Source: Shuttleworthella satelles DSM 14600 (GTDB lineage Bacteria; Bacillota; Clostridia; Lachnospirales; Lachnospiraceae). Taken from it: a stretch of 64,000 bases of DNA. Positions 1-8,385 of this stretch are shown here, piece by piece. A program made the translations under genes and the position numbers. The first letter of the stretch is position 1. Each line of letters begins with the position of its first letter. The stretch lies in assembly GCF_000160115.1 (NCBI RefSeq), contig NZ_GG665866.1:1104825-1168824 (forward strand). The letters run 5' to 3'. Under the pieces are notes generated by a model that saw only the letters and a list, made by a program, of their open reading frames with translations, was not told where the DNA came from and did not search any database.

Positions 1-460
1 AATCACTGTTCAGAGGGGACTCGATAATGACGATGGCATTGGCCCTGAGAAGATCTCTCAGCTGTCTTAAGACGCCCTCTTCAAAATCCTGTCCATAGGG
101 GGGATCCATAAAGACAAGATCCGGCAGATCCCGTCGATCCCAGAGAGCCAGGGCTGAGGAGACGTCAGAGGCAATTACCTTAGCCCTCTTTTCCAGATGA
201 CATCTGCGCAGGTTTTCCTGAATGCAGGCGATAGCCTCTCTCCCCTGATCCACAAAGGAGGCTGCTCTTGCCCCGCGGCTCAAGGCCTCAATCCCCATCT
301 GCCCGCTGCCCGCAAAGAGGTCCAGGAAATAAGCCCCCTCGACTTCATTCTGCAGAATGTTAAAGAGGGTTTCCTTTACCCGGTCCTGAGTCGGTCGAGT
401 CTTGAGCCCCCTGGGCGTCAAAAGCTGTAATCTTCTGGCGCTGCCAGCAATCACTCGCAT
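1..460 (-). CDS. rsmD: 16S rRNA (guanine966-N2)-methyltransferase RsmD, partial (3' end off window)
   Basis: My own translation of the minus strand from the ATG at 460 gives 153 residues running off the left edge. It shows the N-terminal TRPTQDRVKETLFN block typical of RsmD, the SAM-binding motif DLFAGSGQMGIE (about residues 47-58) and the catalytic DPPY motif (119-122). The family methylates G966 of 16S rRNA during 30S assembly. About the last 30 residues are missing if the length is typical (about 185). The start overlaps the end of the upstream pncC-like gene by 10 nt, so the two are probably co-transcribed. Confidence 0.9.
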   Translation of the reverse strand, partial: MRVIAGSARRLQLLTPRGLKTRPTQDRVKETLFNILQNEVEGAYFLDLFAGSGQMGIEALSRGARAASFVDQGREAIACIQENLRRCHLEKRAKVIASDVSSALALWDRRDLPDLVFMDPPYGQDFEEGVLRQLRDLLRANAIVIIESPLNSD

Positions 461-975
461 AGCTGATCCTCTTTCTCCTTCTCCCGGATACAATCCAAAA
501 GAAGCTCCAAAGCGGCAGCGGTCGCCTTGTCGCGAACCGTATTCCGGTCCCCGGAGAAGGCATAGTGGCGAACCAATGTGTTGCCCTCGTAGGAACAGGA
601 TAAATAGACCGTGCCGACCGGTTTGGACTCGCTTCCACCGTCCGGCCCCGCAATTCCGGTCGAGGAGAGGCCAAAGTCAGACTGGTAGCAGACTCTGGAG
701 CCGAAGGCCATCTCCCTGGCTGTCTGCGGGGAGACCGCTCCGAAGAGTTCCAGGGTCTCATGGCGAACCCCCAGCAGAGACTCCTTGGACTGATTGGAAT
801 AGGTGATCAACCCCTGGGAAAAGACATTGGACGCCCCCGCTACTCCGACCAATTCGGCAGATATCAGCCCACCGGTACAGGATTCACTGCTGGTGACCGT
901 CCATCCATGGCTGACGAGATTACAAACAACCTGATCGGCGAGCTCTTTCGCCCGCGTCCTGAGCTTATTTTCCAT
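451..975 (-). CDS. pncC: CinA C-terminal domain protein, nicotinamide-nucleotide amidohydrolase
   Basis: 174 residues that match the stand-alone C-terminal domain of CinA. Landmarks are SESCTGG (30-36), which carries the active-site Ser, and GIAGPDGGSESKPVGTVY (107-124). The family deamidates nicotinamide mononucleotide to nicotinate mononucleotide in pyridine nucleotide salvage. The N-terminal MoCF-like domain of full CinA is absent, which is common. The ATG follows the pgsA stop by one nucleotide, with an AAAGGAG ribosome site inside pgsA, so translation is probably coupled. The cinA-pgsA pairing is common in Firmicutes. Confidence 0.88.
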   Translation of the reverse strand: MENKLRTRAKELADQVVCNLVSHGWTVTSSESCTGGLISAELVGVAGASNVFSQGLITYSNQSKESLLGVRHETLELFGAVSPQTAREMAFGSRVCYQSDFGLSSTGIAGPDGGSESKPVGTVYLSCSYEGNTLVRHYAFSGDRNTVRDKATAAALELLLDCIREKEKEDQLCE

Positions 976-976
976 A

Positions 977-1519
977 CTATTTCTGCTCCTTTAAGACAGC
1001 CGCGTTCTGCAGCAGGTAGGTGACCAGTGAAATCAGAGTCAGGGCCAGGGCGATCCACATGAGGATGTCTCCCAGAAGGGCCCAGTAGACATTATCAAAT
1101 GCCAGCACCTTGACAATGACCATCAGCATCTGAAAAACCGTCTTGAACTTGCCCCAGTAGTTGGCCGCGATTACAATCCCGTTATCAGAGGCAATCAGAC
1201 GAAAACCGCTGATTATGAATTCTCTGGCCACAATGATGATCACGATCCAGGCATAGACCTGTCCGGAAACAATCAGACAGATCAGGGCGGATACCACCAG
1301 AAGCTTATCCGCCAGAGGATCCATAAATTTTCCGAAATCCGTGATCAGGTTGTACTTGCGCGCAATCTTGCCATCCAGAAGGTCTGTCAGACTGGCGACG
1401 ATAAAAATCGCCGCAGCCGCAAGACGCAGTCCCTGCGACTGCCAGCCCAGAAGGTAGACTATCACGAAGACCGGAATCAGCAAAACGCGAAAGACCGTTA
1501 GTTTATTGGGAAGATTCAT
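977..1519 (-). CDS. pgsA: CDP-diacylglycerol-glycerol-3-phosphate 3-phosphatidyltransferase
   Basis: 180-residue integral membrane enzyme that makes phosphatidylglycerophosphate from CDP-diacylglycerol and glycerol-3-phosphate, the first step to phosphatidylglycerol. The CDP-alcohol phosphatidyltransferase signature DX2DGX2ARX8GX3DX3D is intact: D46, D49, G50, A53, R54, G63, D67 and D71. Several hydrophobic helices flank it. The ATG lies inside the 3' end of rimO (17-nt overlap), with AGGAG upstream. The length is normal for the family. Confidence 0.94.
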   Translation of the reverse strand: MNLPNKLTVFRVLLIPVFVIVYLLGWQSQGLRLAAAAIFIVASLTDLLDGKIARKYNLITDFGKFMDPLADKLLVVSALICLIVSGQVYAWIVIIIVAREFIISGFRLIASDNGIVIAANYWGKFKTVFQMLMVIVKVLAFDNVYWALLGDILMWIALALTLISLVTYLLQNAAVLKEQK

Positions 1520-2852
1520 CCGTCGGCTCTCCTATCAGATCGTACTCATAAGCGCCTGATACGTGCGTCATAACCAGGTCGCCTGTGTGAAAGACGTCGT
1601 TTTCTCCGCTGACAAAAATATAGCCGTCAACATCAGGGGCATCCCGATAGGTTCGTCCCACATAGGCGGGTTCGTCAGCGATCTTGCCCTCGATGATCGC
1701 CTCCAAGTCAGAGCCGACCAGGGACTCATTCATGGCGAAATTGATTTTCTGCTGCTTTTCCATCACCCGGGCCAAACGCGCTTCCTTGACCTTTTGATCC
1801 AGCTGTCCGGCAAACGAAGCGGCAGGCGTATCCTCCTCCTGGGAATAGGCAAATGCCCCAAGGCGGTCAAACTGCATCTCGTCGATAAAATCGAGCAGAT
1901 TCTGATGCATCTGATCCGTCTCACCTGGGAAGCCGCAGATGACGGTGGTGCGAATGGCAATGTCCGGCATGGCCTCTCTGAGCATGGCAACCTTTTTTCG
2001 AATATCGTCCTGATTGGTTCTGCGGCCCATTCGTCTGAGGATCTCGTCATCCCCGTGCTGGATAGGCATATCGATATAGTGCAGGACCTTGTCATTGCGA
2101 ACCATCGCCTGAATCAGCTCCTGATCAATCTCCTCCGGATAGGCGTAAAGAATGCGGATCCAGCGCAGGCCCTCGATATCGTTCAGCTTATCCAGAAGCT
2201 CCGGCAGCATCTTCCTCCCATAGAGGTCACTGCCATAGAGAGTCGTCTCCTGGGCGACTAAAATCAATTCTCTGACCCCCTGGGAGACCAGTTCCCTTGC
2301 CTCTTTGATCAGCTTGATCATGGGGACCGACCGGTAGCTGCCGCGCAGCTTCGGAATAATGCAGTAGCTGCAGTGCTTGTCGCAGCCCTCCGCAATCTTT
2401 AAGTAGGCGTAGTGACCTGCCGTCGTCAGAAGCCGTCCTGCTTCCTCATCATCCGGAAGATCGTCAAGATCATCGATACGGGTCTGCGGCAAGCCGTCGA
2501 GGACCGCATGCAGGACAGGGACGATATCATCGTAGGAGTTGGTTCCCAGCACCCCATCCACCTCCGGGATCTGCTCTCTGATCTGCCTGGCATACCGCTG
2601 GGAGAGACAGCCTGTGGCGAGCAGAGCCTTGAGACGTCCTTTCTCTTTATAAGCAGCCATCTGCAGGATGGTCTCTATGCTCTCCTCCTTGGCTGATTCA
2701 ATGAAGGCGCATGTATTGACAATGATAATATCCGCTTCCTCTTCACTGTCAGTCATGGAAAAGCCGTCGCGGTGCAGACGGGAGAGCATATGCTCCGAAT
2801 CCACCAGGTTTTTGTCGCAGCCGAGGGAGACAAAGAGGATCTTTAAAGACAC
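1503..2852 (-). CDS. rimO: Ribosomal protein S12 methylthiotransferase RimO
   Basis: Radical-SAM enzyme that adds a methylthio group to a conserved Asp of ribosomal protein S12. I chose the GTG start at 2852 because it directly follows the rpoZ stop with a GGAGGAGG site 6-7 nt upstream, giving 449 residues. It has N-terminal UPF0004 cysteines near 12, 48 and 82, the radical-SAM CX3CX2C (CDKHCSYC, about 157-164) and a C-terminal TRAM domain. The SLGCDKNLVDSE start is typical of RimO, while MiaB has a different N-terminal signature; a separate MiaB is present at 23732-25336. Confidence 0.95.
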   Translation of the reverse strand: MSLKILFVSLGCDKNLVDSEHMLSRLHRDGFSMTDSEEEADIIIVNTCAFIESAKEESIETILQMAAYKEKGRLKALLATGCLSQRYARQIREQIPEVDGVLGTNSYDDIVPVLHAVLDGLPQTRIDDLDDLPDDEEAGRLLTTAGHYAYLKIAEGCDKHCSYCIIPKLRGSYRSVPMIKLIKEARELVSQGVRELILVAQETTLYGSDLYGRKMLPELLDKLNDIEGLRWIRILYAYPEEIDQELIQAMVRNDKVLHYIDMPIQHGDDEILRRMGRRTNQDDIRKKVAMLREAMPDIAIRTTVICGFPGETDQMHQNLLDFIDEMQFDRLGAFAYSQEEDTPAASFAGQLDQKVKEARLARVMEKQQKINFAMNESLVGSDLEAIIEGKIADEPAYVGRTYRDAPDVDGYIFVSGENDVFHTGDLVMTHVSGAYEYDLIGEPTDESSQ

Positions 2853-2853
2853 C

Positions 2854-3264
2854 CTACGCCTCCTCCAATTCGCTGCCGGCGGCATCCGTCAGATCAGAGC
2901 TCTCCTCTTCATCCTCCTCAGCCTCATCCTGGGCCTTAAGAGCGTCTCTCTTCTCCTTCTCAGCTCTGGCAGCGGCCTCCGCAGCGGTTCTGGCAGCAAG
3001 GGCCTCCTCCTCATTTAAAATCACAAGCTTGCCCTGAGCCAGCTCATGGACGGCGATCGTAATCGGCTTCATTCCCTCGGTGTTCTCTATCATGGGGCTG
3101 GCCCCGGCGATCAGCTGACGGGCGCGCTTGGCGCAGGCCGCAACAATGGTATAACGGGAATTGACCATCGGCTCCTCTCCGACCTCAACCTGATTGTTGA
3201 TGATCTGCATCAGCTCCACATAAGACGGGTGGATCATCTCAAAACGCGCATCGTTCTTAGCCAT
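2854..3264 (-). CDS. rpoZ: RNA polymerase omega subunit with long charged tail
   Basis: 136 residues. The omega core NSRYTIVAACAKRARQL (35-51), which contacts beta-prime, is clear. Clostridial omega is usually 60-90 residues. Here the last 50 or so form an Ala/Glu/Arg helix-like stretch followed by a strongly acidic tail (EEDEEESSDLTD). The gene sits between gmk and rimO; the gmk-rpoZ order is standard in Firmicutes. It starts 2 nt after the gmk stop, with AGGAGAAG upstream. The function of the tail is unknown. Confidence 0.92.
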   Translation of the reverse strand: MAKNDARFEMIHPSYVELMQIINNQVEVGEEPMVNSRYTIVAACAKRARQLIAGASPMIENTEGMKPITIAVHELAQGKLVILNEEEALAARTAAEAAARAEKEKRDALKAQDEAEEDEEESSDLTDAAGSELEEA

Positions 3265-3266
3265 TC

Positions 3267-3911
3267 TTACTCTTCTCCTTTCGCGAAGACCTGAAGTTCT
3301 CTCTGAATCCGGGCAATCGCCCCTCTTCTGCGGAATGTATGATTGTGTTCACTCTGAATGATCGAGTGAACCTGAGCGACAGAGTCCTCGATCTTATCAT
3401 TGATTACCAGGTAGTCATATTCGTTCATGAGTCTGGACTCTCTGGCGGAAATTGCCAGCCTCTGAGCCACAACCTCTTCGCTCTCGGTTCCCCTGCCCAA
3501 AAGACGATCTCTAAGCGCCTCGGCGGAAGGCGGCGTCACGAAGAGGAGGAGGGCCTCAGGGAAGATCTTCTTTACCTGCAGAGCGCCCTGAACCTCGATC
3601 TCTAAAATGATATCCCTGCCGGCCGCGATCTCTTCCTGCACATATGCCCTGGGCGTACCGTAATAGTTGCCGTTAAAGTTGGCGTATTCCAGCAGTTCTC
3701 CGGCCGCAATCATCTGCTCAAAGGACTCTTTGCTCTTGAAAAAGTATTCCCGTCCATCCTCTTCTCCGTCCCGAATCCCTCTGGTCGTCGCTGAGATAGA
3801 CAAATGGTAGGTATCCGGGTGACGACTCATGAGGTGCTTCATAATCGTCCCCTTCCCCGCTCCTGAAAACCCTGAGAGAACGATCACCATTCCGCTGTCT
3901 TTCTCTAACAT
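3267..3911 (-). CDS. gmk: Guanylate kinase
   Basis: 214-residue nucleotide kinase that converts GMP to GDP with ATP. The P-loop GFSGAGKGT is at 14-22, and the GMP-binding segment SATTRGIRDGEEDGREYFF spans 40-58, both canonical. The ATG has AAGGAG 7 nt upstream. It is the first gene of a probable gmk-rpoZ-rimO-pgsA-pncC-rsmD transcription unit. The 342-bp gap upstream separates it from the divergently transcribed rqcH. Confidence 0.96.
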   Translation of the reverse strand: MLEKDSGMVIVLSGFSGAGKGTIMKHLMSRHPDTYHLSISATTRGIRDGEEDGREYFFKSKESFEQMIAAGELLEYANFNGNYYGTPRAYVQEEIAAGRDIILEIEVQGALQVKKIFPEALLLFVTPPSAEALRDRLLGRGTESEEVVAQRLAISARESRLMNEYDYLVINDKIEDSVAQVHSIIQSEHNHTFRRRGAIARIQRELQVFAKGEE

Positions 3912-3948
3912 CTGCCACTCCTTAATCTATATGCCACATCGATATGCT

Positions 3949-3970
3949 GCGCATCGACATCTGAACCTGC
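3949..3970. promoter_or_regulatory. Near-palindrome upstream of gmk
   Basis: CGATATGC and GCGCATCG lie close together as an imperfect inverted repeat (6 of 8 pairs), about 40 bp upstream of the gmk start. It could be a protein-binding site or chance; nothing else in the sequence decides this. Confidence 0.25.
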
Positions 3971-4026
3971 TCAACAGACAGAAATAATTCAATTTATTAT
4001 ATTCTAGGAAACAAGCTCCGTCAAAC

Positions 4027-4066
4027 CCGTGCGGGATCGAATCAAAGCCCGTCATAGCCCGCACGG
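4027..4066. repeat. Perfect 9-bp inverted repeat in the gmk/rqcH divergent gap
   Basis: CCGTGCGGG (4027-4035) and CCCGCACGG (4058-4066) form a GC-rich 9-bp stem with a 22-nt loop. The surrounding 342-bp gap (3912-4253) is AT-rich and holds no convincing gene. Neither side has a good T-run, so it is not a clear terminator. It may be an operator or an RNA structure in the gmk leader. Confidence 0.5.
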
Positions 4067-4109
4067 ACAGTTCCCTCATCATCTCTCATTTTTCAAGTCG
4101 AATCATAAC

Positions 4110-4158
4110 TCCATTGCTGAAGTGAATTTCCTTTGTTGAAGTGAATTTTCTTTATAAT
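4110..4158 (+). promoter_or_regulatory. Candidate rqcH promoter region with a 20-bp imperfect tandem repeat
   Basis: A TATAAT box lies at 4153-4158, 95 nt before rqcH. It is preceded by two tandem copies of a TTGCTGAAGTGAATTTCCTT-like unit (about 4112-4151). No good -35 hexamer sits at 16-18 bp, so the promoter assignment is weak; the tandem repeat itself is clear. Confidence 0.35.
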
Positions 4159-4253
4159 AGAGCAAAAATCAAGCATAATATAGCAATATCAAACGTTAAA
4201 ATATCTCGCAGACATTCTCTTGTCGCGATTTACACAGAAAGCAGGGTGATTCT

Positions 4254-5999
4254 ATGGCATTCGACGGATCCAGCATCCACTGCCTGGTATCAGAACTGAA
4301 TCGAGAGCTCACGGGTGGACGCATCTCAAAAATCGCCCAGCCGGAGGCCTTAGAGCTTCAGCTGACCATCAAGACAGCCGCAGGCAACCGCCGTCTTCTG
4401 ATATCGGCCAACGCCTCTCTTCCCCTTATCTATCTGACCGAGGAGAATAAGACCGCCCCTCTGACCGCCCCTGTCTTCTGCATGCTCCTTCGCAAGCACA
4501 TTCAGGGCGGACATATTTCTTCTATTGAGCAAATCGGCTTCGAGCGCGTCATCCGCATCCGCGTCCGCCATATGGATGAGCTGGGCGACCCCGCCGAGAA
4601 GCAGCTCTACATTGAAATTATGGGAAAGCACTCCAATATCATCTTCTGCGATCAGGAGGATAAGATCATCGATGCCATCAAGCGCGTCCCCTTCTCCCTC
4701 TCCTCAGTCCGAGAGGTTCTGCCGGGACGAGATTATTTCATTCCCGCTCAGGAGGGAAGACACAACCCTCTAAACAGCAGTCAGGAGGAATTCATCTCCG
4801 CTGTCTTCTCCTCGCCCAGGCCTCTGGTCAAAGCCATCTACTCCGCCTATACGGGTTTTTCTCCGGTCATCGCCAATGAGATCCTCTGCCGGGCGGGACT
4901 GTCCTCAGCCAACAGCAGCGCGGAGCTGACAGAAATCCAGCAGATCCAGCTCTACGGCGCGTTTGACCGCATGATGACCGACCTTGGCCAGGAGCGCTTT
5001 AGCCCCTGTCTGATCAGGGATGCGAAAAGCGGCGCCCCCAGGGAATACGCCGCCTTTTGCATCAGCTTTTATCCAAAGGATACACTGGTCAGATACGAGT
5101 CTATCTCCCGCCTTTTGGTCGACTACTACGCGGGCCGCAACAAGGCGACCAACATGCAGCAGAAATCCTCGGATCTCAGGCATCTTCTGACCACTCTCCT
5201 GGACCGCAACCGCAAGAAGGAGGCCATCCAAAAGAAGCAGCTCAAAGACACTGAAAAGATGGACCTCTACCGCATCCGGGGCGAGCTGCTGCACACTTAC
5301 GGTTGCAGTGCCAGACCGGGCGACAGGTCTTTAACCTGCGTCAACTACTACGACAACAAAGAGATTGTCATCCCTTTGGATCCTCTTTTGTCCGCGCAGG
5401 AGAATGCCGCCAGGTGCTTCGCTCGCTACGAGAAGCTGAAGCGAACCAAAGAGGCCTCCCTCCGCTTGATCGAGGAGACCTCTTTGGCCATCGCCCATCT
5501 GGAATCCATGCTGACTGCCCTGGATCTGGCCGAAAACAGCGCTGACCTGGAGGCCGTCCATCAGGAAATGATCCGATACGGCTACATCAAAAAGAGGGGC
5601 AATGGCAAGAAAATCCAAGGAAAGAGCAAGCCCCTGCACTATGTGACGGAGGACGGCTATGACATCTATGTGGGCAAGAACAACGAGCAAAACGACTATC
5701 TGACCTTTAAGGTGGCCACGGGCAACGACTGGTGGTTCCACGCCAAGAAAATCCACGGCTCCCACGTCATTGTCAAGAACCCTGCCGGAGGAGAAATGCC
5801 CGACCAGGTCTACGAAATTGCCGCCTCCCTGGCCGCCTATTACTCCCAGGGACGGGAGTCCGGAAGCGTCGAGGTCGACTACCTGCAGAAGAAGAAGGTC
5901 AAAAAGCCTGCCGGAGCTGTTGCCGGCTTCGTCGTCTACTACAGCAACTACTCCCTTTTAGCAAGGCCCTCCACAGAGGGCGCCAGGCTTGTCGATTGA
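4254..5999 (+). CDS. rqcH: Rqc2 homolog RqcH (NFACT family)
   Basis: 581 residues. The N-terminal NFACT-N/fibronectin-binding fold (start MAFDG), a central helical coiled-coil region (about 370-450) and the C-terminal NFACT-R domain with WWFHAKKIHGSHVIV (about 493-507) are all present. RqcH binds stalled 50S subunits and recruits tRNA-Ala to add C-terminal alanine tails that mark nascent chains for degradation. The position equivalent to the Asp-Arg pair of Bacillus RqcH (D97/R98) reads Glu97-Arg98 here. Single gene on the plus strand, convergent with recG. Confidence 0.93.
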   Translation: MAFDGSSIHCLVSELNRELTGGRISKIAQPEALELQLTIKTAAGNRRLLISANASLPLIYLTEENKTAPLTAPVFCMLLRKHIQGGHISSIEQIGFERVIRIRVRHMDELGDPAEKQLYIEIMGKHSNIIFCDQEDKIIDAIKRVPFSLSSVREVLPGRDYFIPAQEGRHNPLNSSQEEFISAVFSSPRPLVKAIYSAYTGFSPVIANEILCRAGLSSANSSAELTEIQQIQLYGAFDRMMTDLGQERFSPCLIRDAKSGAPREYAAFCISFYPKDTLVRYESISRLLVDYYAGRNKATNMQQKSSDLRHLLTTLLDRNRKKEAIQKKQLKDTEKMDLYRIRGELLHTYGCSARPGDRSLTCVNYYDNKEIVIPLDPLLSAQENAARCFARYEKLKRTKEASLRLIEETSLAIAHLESMLTALDLAENSADLEAVHQEMIRYGYIKKRGNGKKIQGKSKPLHYVTEDGYDIYVGKNNEQNDYLTFKVATGNDWWFHAKKIHGSHVIVKNPAGGEMPDQVYEIAASLAAYYSQGRESGSVEVDYLQKKKVKKPAGAVAGFVVYYSNYSLLARPSTEGARLVD

Positions 6000-6012
6000 A
6001 GGGATCTTTTCC

Positions 6013-6055
6013 GGGGAAAAACTTGAATCGGCCTCATGAGATTCTTCTTTTCCCC
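6013..6055. terminator. Imperfect hairpin between convergent rqcH and recG
   Basis: GGGGAAAA (6013-6020) pairs with TTTTCCCC (6048-6055), and GAATC (6025-6029) pairs with GATTC (6040-6044) inside it. The location between convergent genes suggests a shared terminator, but the trailing T-run is short. Confidence 0.4.
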
Positions 6056-6067
6056 TTTCCCTGCGGA

Positions 6068-6112
6068 TTCGTGCAGACTTCCTTCCCTTACAGGTTCGTG
6101 TAGACCTCCTGC
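6068..6112. repeat. 27-bp-period duplication spanning the recG stop codon
   Basis: On the plus strand TTCGTGCAGACTTCCT (from 6068) recurs as TTCGTGTAGACCTCCT (from 6095), three mismatches in 16. The recG stop (6088-6090) lies between the copies, so the last recG codons are echoed in its 3' flank. Confidence 0.5.
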
Positions 6113-8139
6113 CGTCTGCGCTCTAAAAAGCTGCGAATCCCCGCGTGCTCCTCAAAGACCAGCCTGGGATCTGCCTCCAGGATTTCCTTGCTGTCCTCGG
6201 AAGCCATCTGCAGGACATCGGCGTCCTGGTAGATGTCCGCGATCTTAAAGTCCAGGTCTCCGGACTGTCGAATTCCGAAGAAGTCGCCCGGGCCGCGCAG
6301 CTTCAGATCCTCTGAGGCGATGGCAAAGCCGTCATTGGAGTGCACCAGAATCTCCAGGCGCCTGGAGATCTCCTCTGAATCCGAGGAATCAATGAAAATG
6401 CAGTAGGCCTGATCCGCTCCTCTTCCCACGCGGCCCCTGAGCTGATGGAGTTGGGCCAGCCCGAAGCGGTTGGCATTTTCAATAAGCATAACGCTGGCAT
6501 TGGGCACATTGACACCAACCTCGACAACCGTCGTGGAAACCAGGACCTGAATCTTGCCGGAGGCGAAGTCCTCCATCACCTTGTCCTTGTCTTTGGACTT
6601 CATGCGCCCGTGCAAAAGACCGACGGTGATCTGATCCCCGTAGAAATCCTTCAGTGCCTGCGCATAGTCCATGACATTTTCATCCTCGCTGACATCGGAG
6701 GCCTCTATCAGAGGGCAGATCACATAGGCCTGGCGGCCGGCCAGAACCTCTCTGGCCACAAACTGCCAGGCGCTTTTCTTTTTATCCGAGCGAATGATGG
6801 CGTTCTTGATCTTCCTGCGGCCAGAGGGCAGCTCCCGTATCACAGACAGATTCATATCTCCATAGAGAATCATGGCCAAGGTTCTGGGAATGGGGGTCGC
6901 GGACATGACAAGAACATTGGGCGACTGACCCTTGGAGGCGAGGATCTTTCTCTGTCTGACCCCGAAGCGGTGCTGCTCGTCCGTCACCACCAGAGCCAGA
7001 TCCCTGAATTCGACCGTTTCCTGAATCAGGGCGTGTGTTCCGACGATAAAAAGGGCATCCTCCTCTGAGATCCTGGACTGGATTTCCCTCTTCTCTTTGG
7101 CTGTCGACGCGCCGGTCAAACATACCACAGAGTAGGGCAGCGCATACTCCTGGCAGAGTCTGATAAACTCTTTTTCGTGCTGTCTTGCCAGGACCTCGGT
7201 CGGGGCCATAATGACAGCCTGAAAGCCATTCTCCAGGCAGGCCAGCATCGCCAGAAAGGCCACGATCGTCTTACCGCTCCCCACATCGCCCTGAATCAGC
7301 CTCTGACTGACCAGGGGCGCTGAGAGGTCTCCCAGAATATCAGCCAGAGCCTTCTTCTGTCCGGGAGTCAGGTCAAAAGGCAGTCTTTCCTTGACATCTT
7401 CCATCTGGGCCGTCTCTGTGATCGGATGCCGGTTTTCTTCCGGGGCCTCATCCAGGCGGTTTCTCCCCAGCTCCAGAAGGAAGAAAAAGAACTCGTCGTA
7501 GACCAGGCGCTTCCTGGCTCGCAGCAGATGATCAAAATCGATGGGAAAGTGAATCTGCTTTAATGCCCACTCATAGGAGGCCAGCTGATTGCCTTCCAGA
7601 ATCTCCTGCGGGAGATATTCTCCCAGGCGGATACCACTGTCAAAGACGGTTTGAACCGCCTTCTTGACGTTGTTATTGGTCAGCCCGCCGGTCAGACTGT
7701 AAACCGGCTGTGGCTGCTGCATAAGGGCACTGTACTCGTCCGGACTGTAGATCTGAGCCTGGGATATTTTGAGCCTTTCCCCCTCCGCTTCCAGTTTTCC
7801 ATAGAAGACATAGGCCTCTCCGACCGCGAGCTGACTTCGGATATAGGGCATGCGAAACCAGACCAGGTCCAGAGACCGATCCCCGAAAAAGGCGGTCGCA
7901 AGAGTCACATCCATGCGCCGCCCCTTCCTGACTTTGGCCGGACTCTTGAGCCTGGCCAAAAGAGCGACGGACGCGCCGGGCTTTAAGTCCCCGTAATTGG
8001 ACAGGGGCGGATAGACCTGATAGGACCTCGGGTAGTGCAAGAGAAGGTCGCCCACCGTGTAGATATCCAGTTTTTGGTAGAGTTTCTCTGTCTTCTCCCC
8101 GATCCCCTTAAGGTCACGGAGTCTTTCCATGTAATCCAT
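6088..8139 (-). CDS. recG: ATP-dependent DNA helicase RecG
   Basis: Helicase that remodels stalled forks and branched DNA. I prefer the ATG at 8139 (683 residues, the usual family length) over an upstream ATG at 8181, because GGAGAG lies 5-6 nt before 8139 and the extra 14 residues are lysine/arginine-rich and not family-like. The N-terminal wedge/OB domain precedes Walker A GDVGSGKT (about 285) and the DEQH box (about 387), followed by the helicase C domain with HQLRGRVGRG. Transcribed away from fakA, with a terminator-like hairpin at 8233-8304 just upstream. Confidence 0.95.
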   Translation of the reverse strand: MDYMERLRDLKGIGEKTEKLYQKLDIYTVGDLLLHYPRSYQVYPPLSNYGDLKPGASVALLARLKSPAKVRKGRRMDVTLATAFFGDRSLDLVWFRMPYIRSQLAVGEAYVFYGKLEAEGERLKISQAQIYSPDEYSALMQQPQPVYSLTGGLTNNNVKKAVQTVFDSGIRLGEYLPQEILEGNQLASYEWALKQIHFPIDFDHLLRARKRLVYDEFFFFLLELGRNRLDEAPEENRHPITETAQMEDVKERLPFDLTPGQKKALADILGDLSAPLVSQRLIQGDVGSGKTIVAFLAMLACLENGFQAVIMAPTEVLARQHEKEFIRLCQEYALPYSVVCLTGASTAKEKREIQSRISEEDALFIVGTHALIQETVEFRDLALVVTDEQHRFGVRQRKILASKGQSPNVLVMSATPIPRTLAMILYGDMNLSVIRELPSGRRKIKNAIIRSDKKKSAWQFVAREVLAGRQAYVICPLIEASDVSEDENVMDYAQALKDFYGDQITVGLLHGRMKSKDKDKVMEDFASGKIQVLVSTTVVEVGVNVPNASVMLIENANRFGLAQLHQLRGRVGRGADQAYCIFIDSSDSEEISRRLEILVHSNDGFAIASEDLKLRGPGDFFGIRQSGDLDFKIADIYQDADVLQMASEDSKEILEADPRLVFEEHAGIRSFLERRRQEVYTNL

Positions 8140-8232
8140 TCTGTCTCTCCGCTTTTTTGTCCTGTCTGCGTTTTTCTTCAATAAATTATTGGCATATCAT
8201 TGGCATTTTTCTCTCAGAGACGAAATCAATGA

Positions 8233-8304
8233 TTAAAAAGAGCCGGCCGACATACACCGCGGATGCACAGAAGGTAAAAAACGCGATATATGCCGGTCGG
8301 CTCT
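8233..8304 (-). terminator. Terminator hairpin downstream of fakA
   Basis: AGAGCCGGCCGACATA (8239-8254) pairs with TATGCCGGTCGGCTCT (8289-8304), with two G-T style exchanges. Read in the fakA direction the stem is followed by TTTTTAATC. It lies 70 nt past the fakA stop and 94 nt before recG, in a 235-bp gap that holds no gene. Confidence 0.6.
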
Positions 8305-8385
8305 GTATTACTTATTTCTGTCCAGGGAAGGACTCACGCGACACTGTAATACCCATTTCTGTCTGAGGAAGGTCTCACTCGACAC
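8301..8385. repeat. 41-bp tandem duplication overlapping the fakA stop codon
   Basis: Read on the minus strand, CAGTGTCGAGTGAGACCTTC followed by CTCAGACAGAAATGGGTATTA is repeated 41 nt later as CAGTGTCGCGTGAGTCCTTC with a similar second half. The first copy contains the last codons and TGA of fakA; the second is non-coding. Roughly 80% identity. Confidence 0.65.

Noticed and set aside
1563-2261. Plus-strand frame of 232 codons opposite rimO
   Set aside because: Shadow of the strongly coding minus-strand rimO; no ribosome site or family motif.
8157-8366. Plus-strand frame between recG and fakA
   Set aside because: It spans the fakA terminator hairpin and the 41-bp duplication; no family character.
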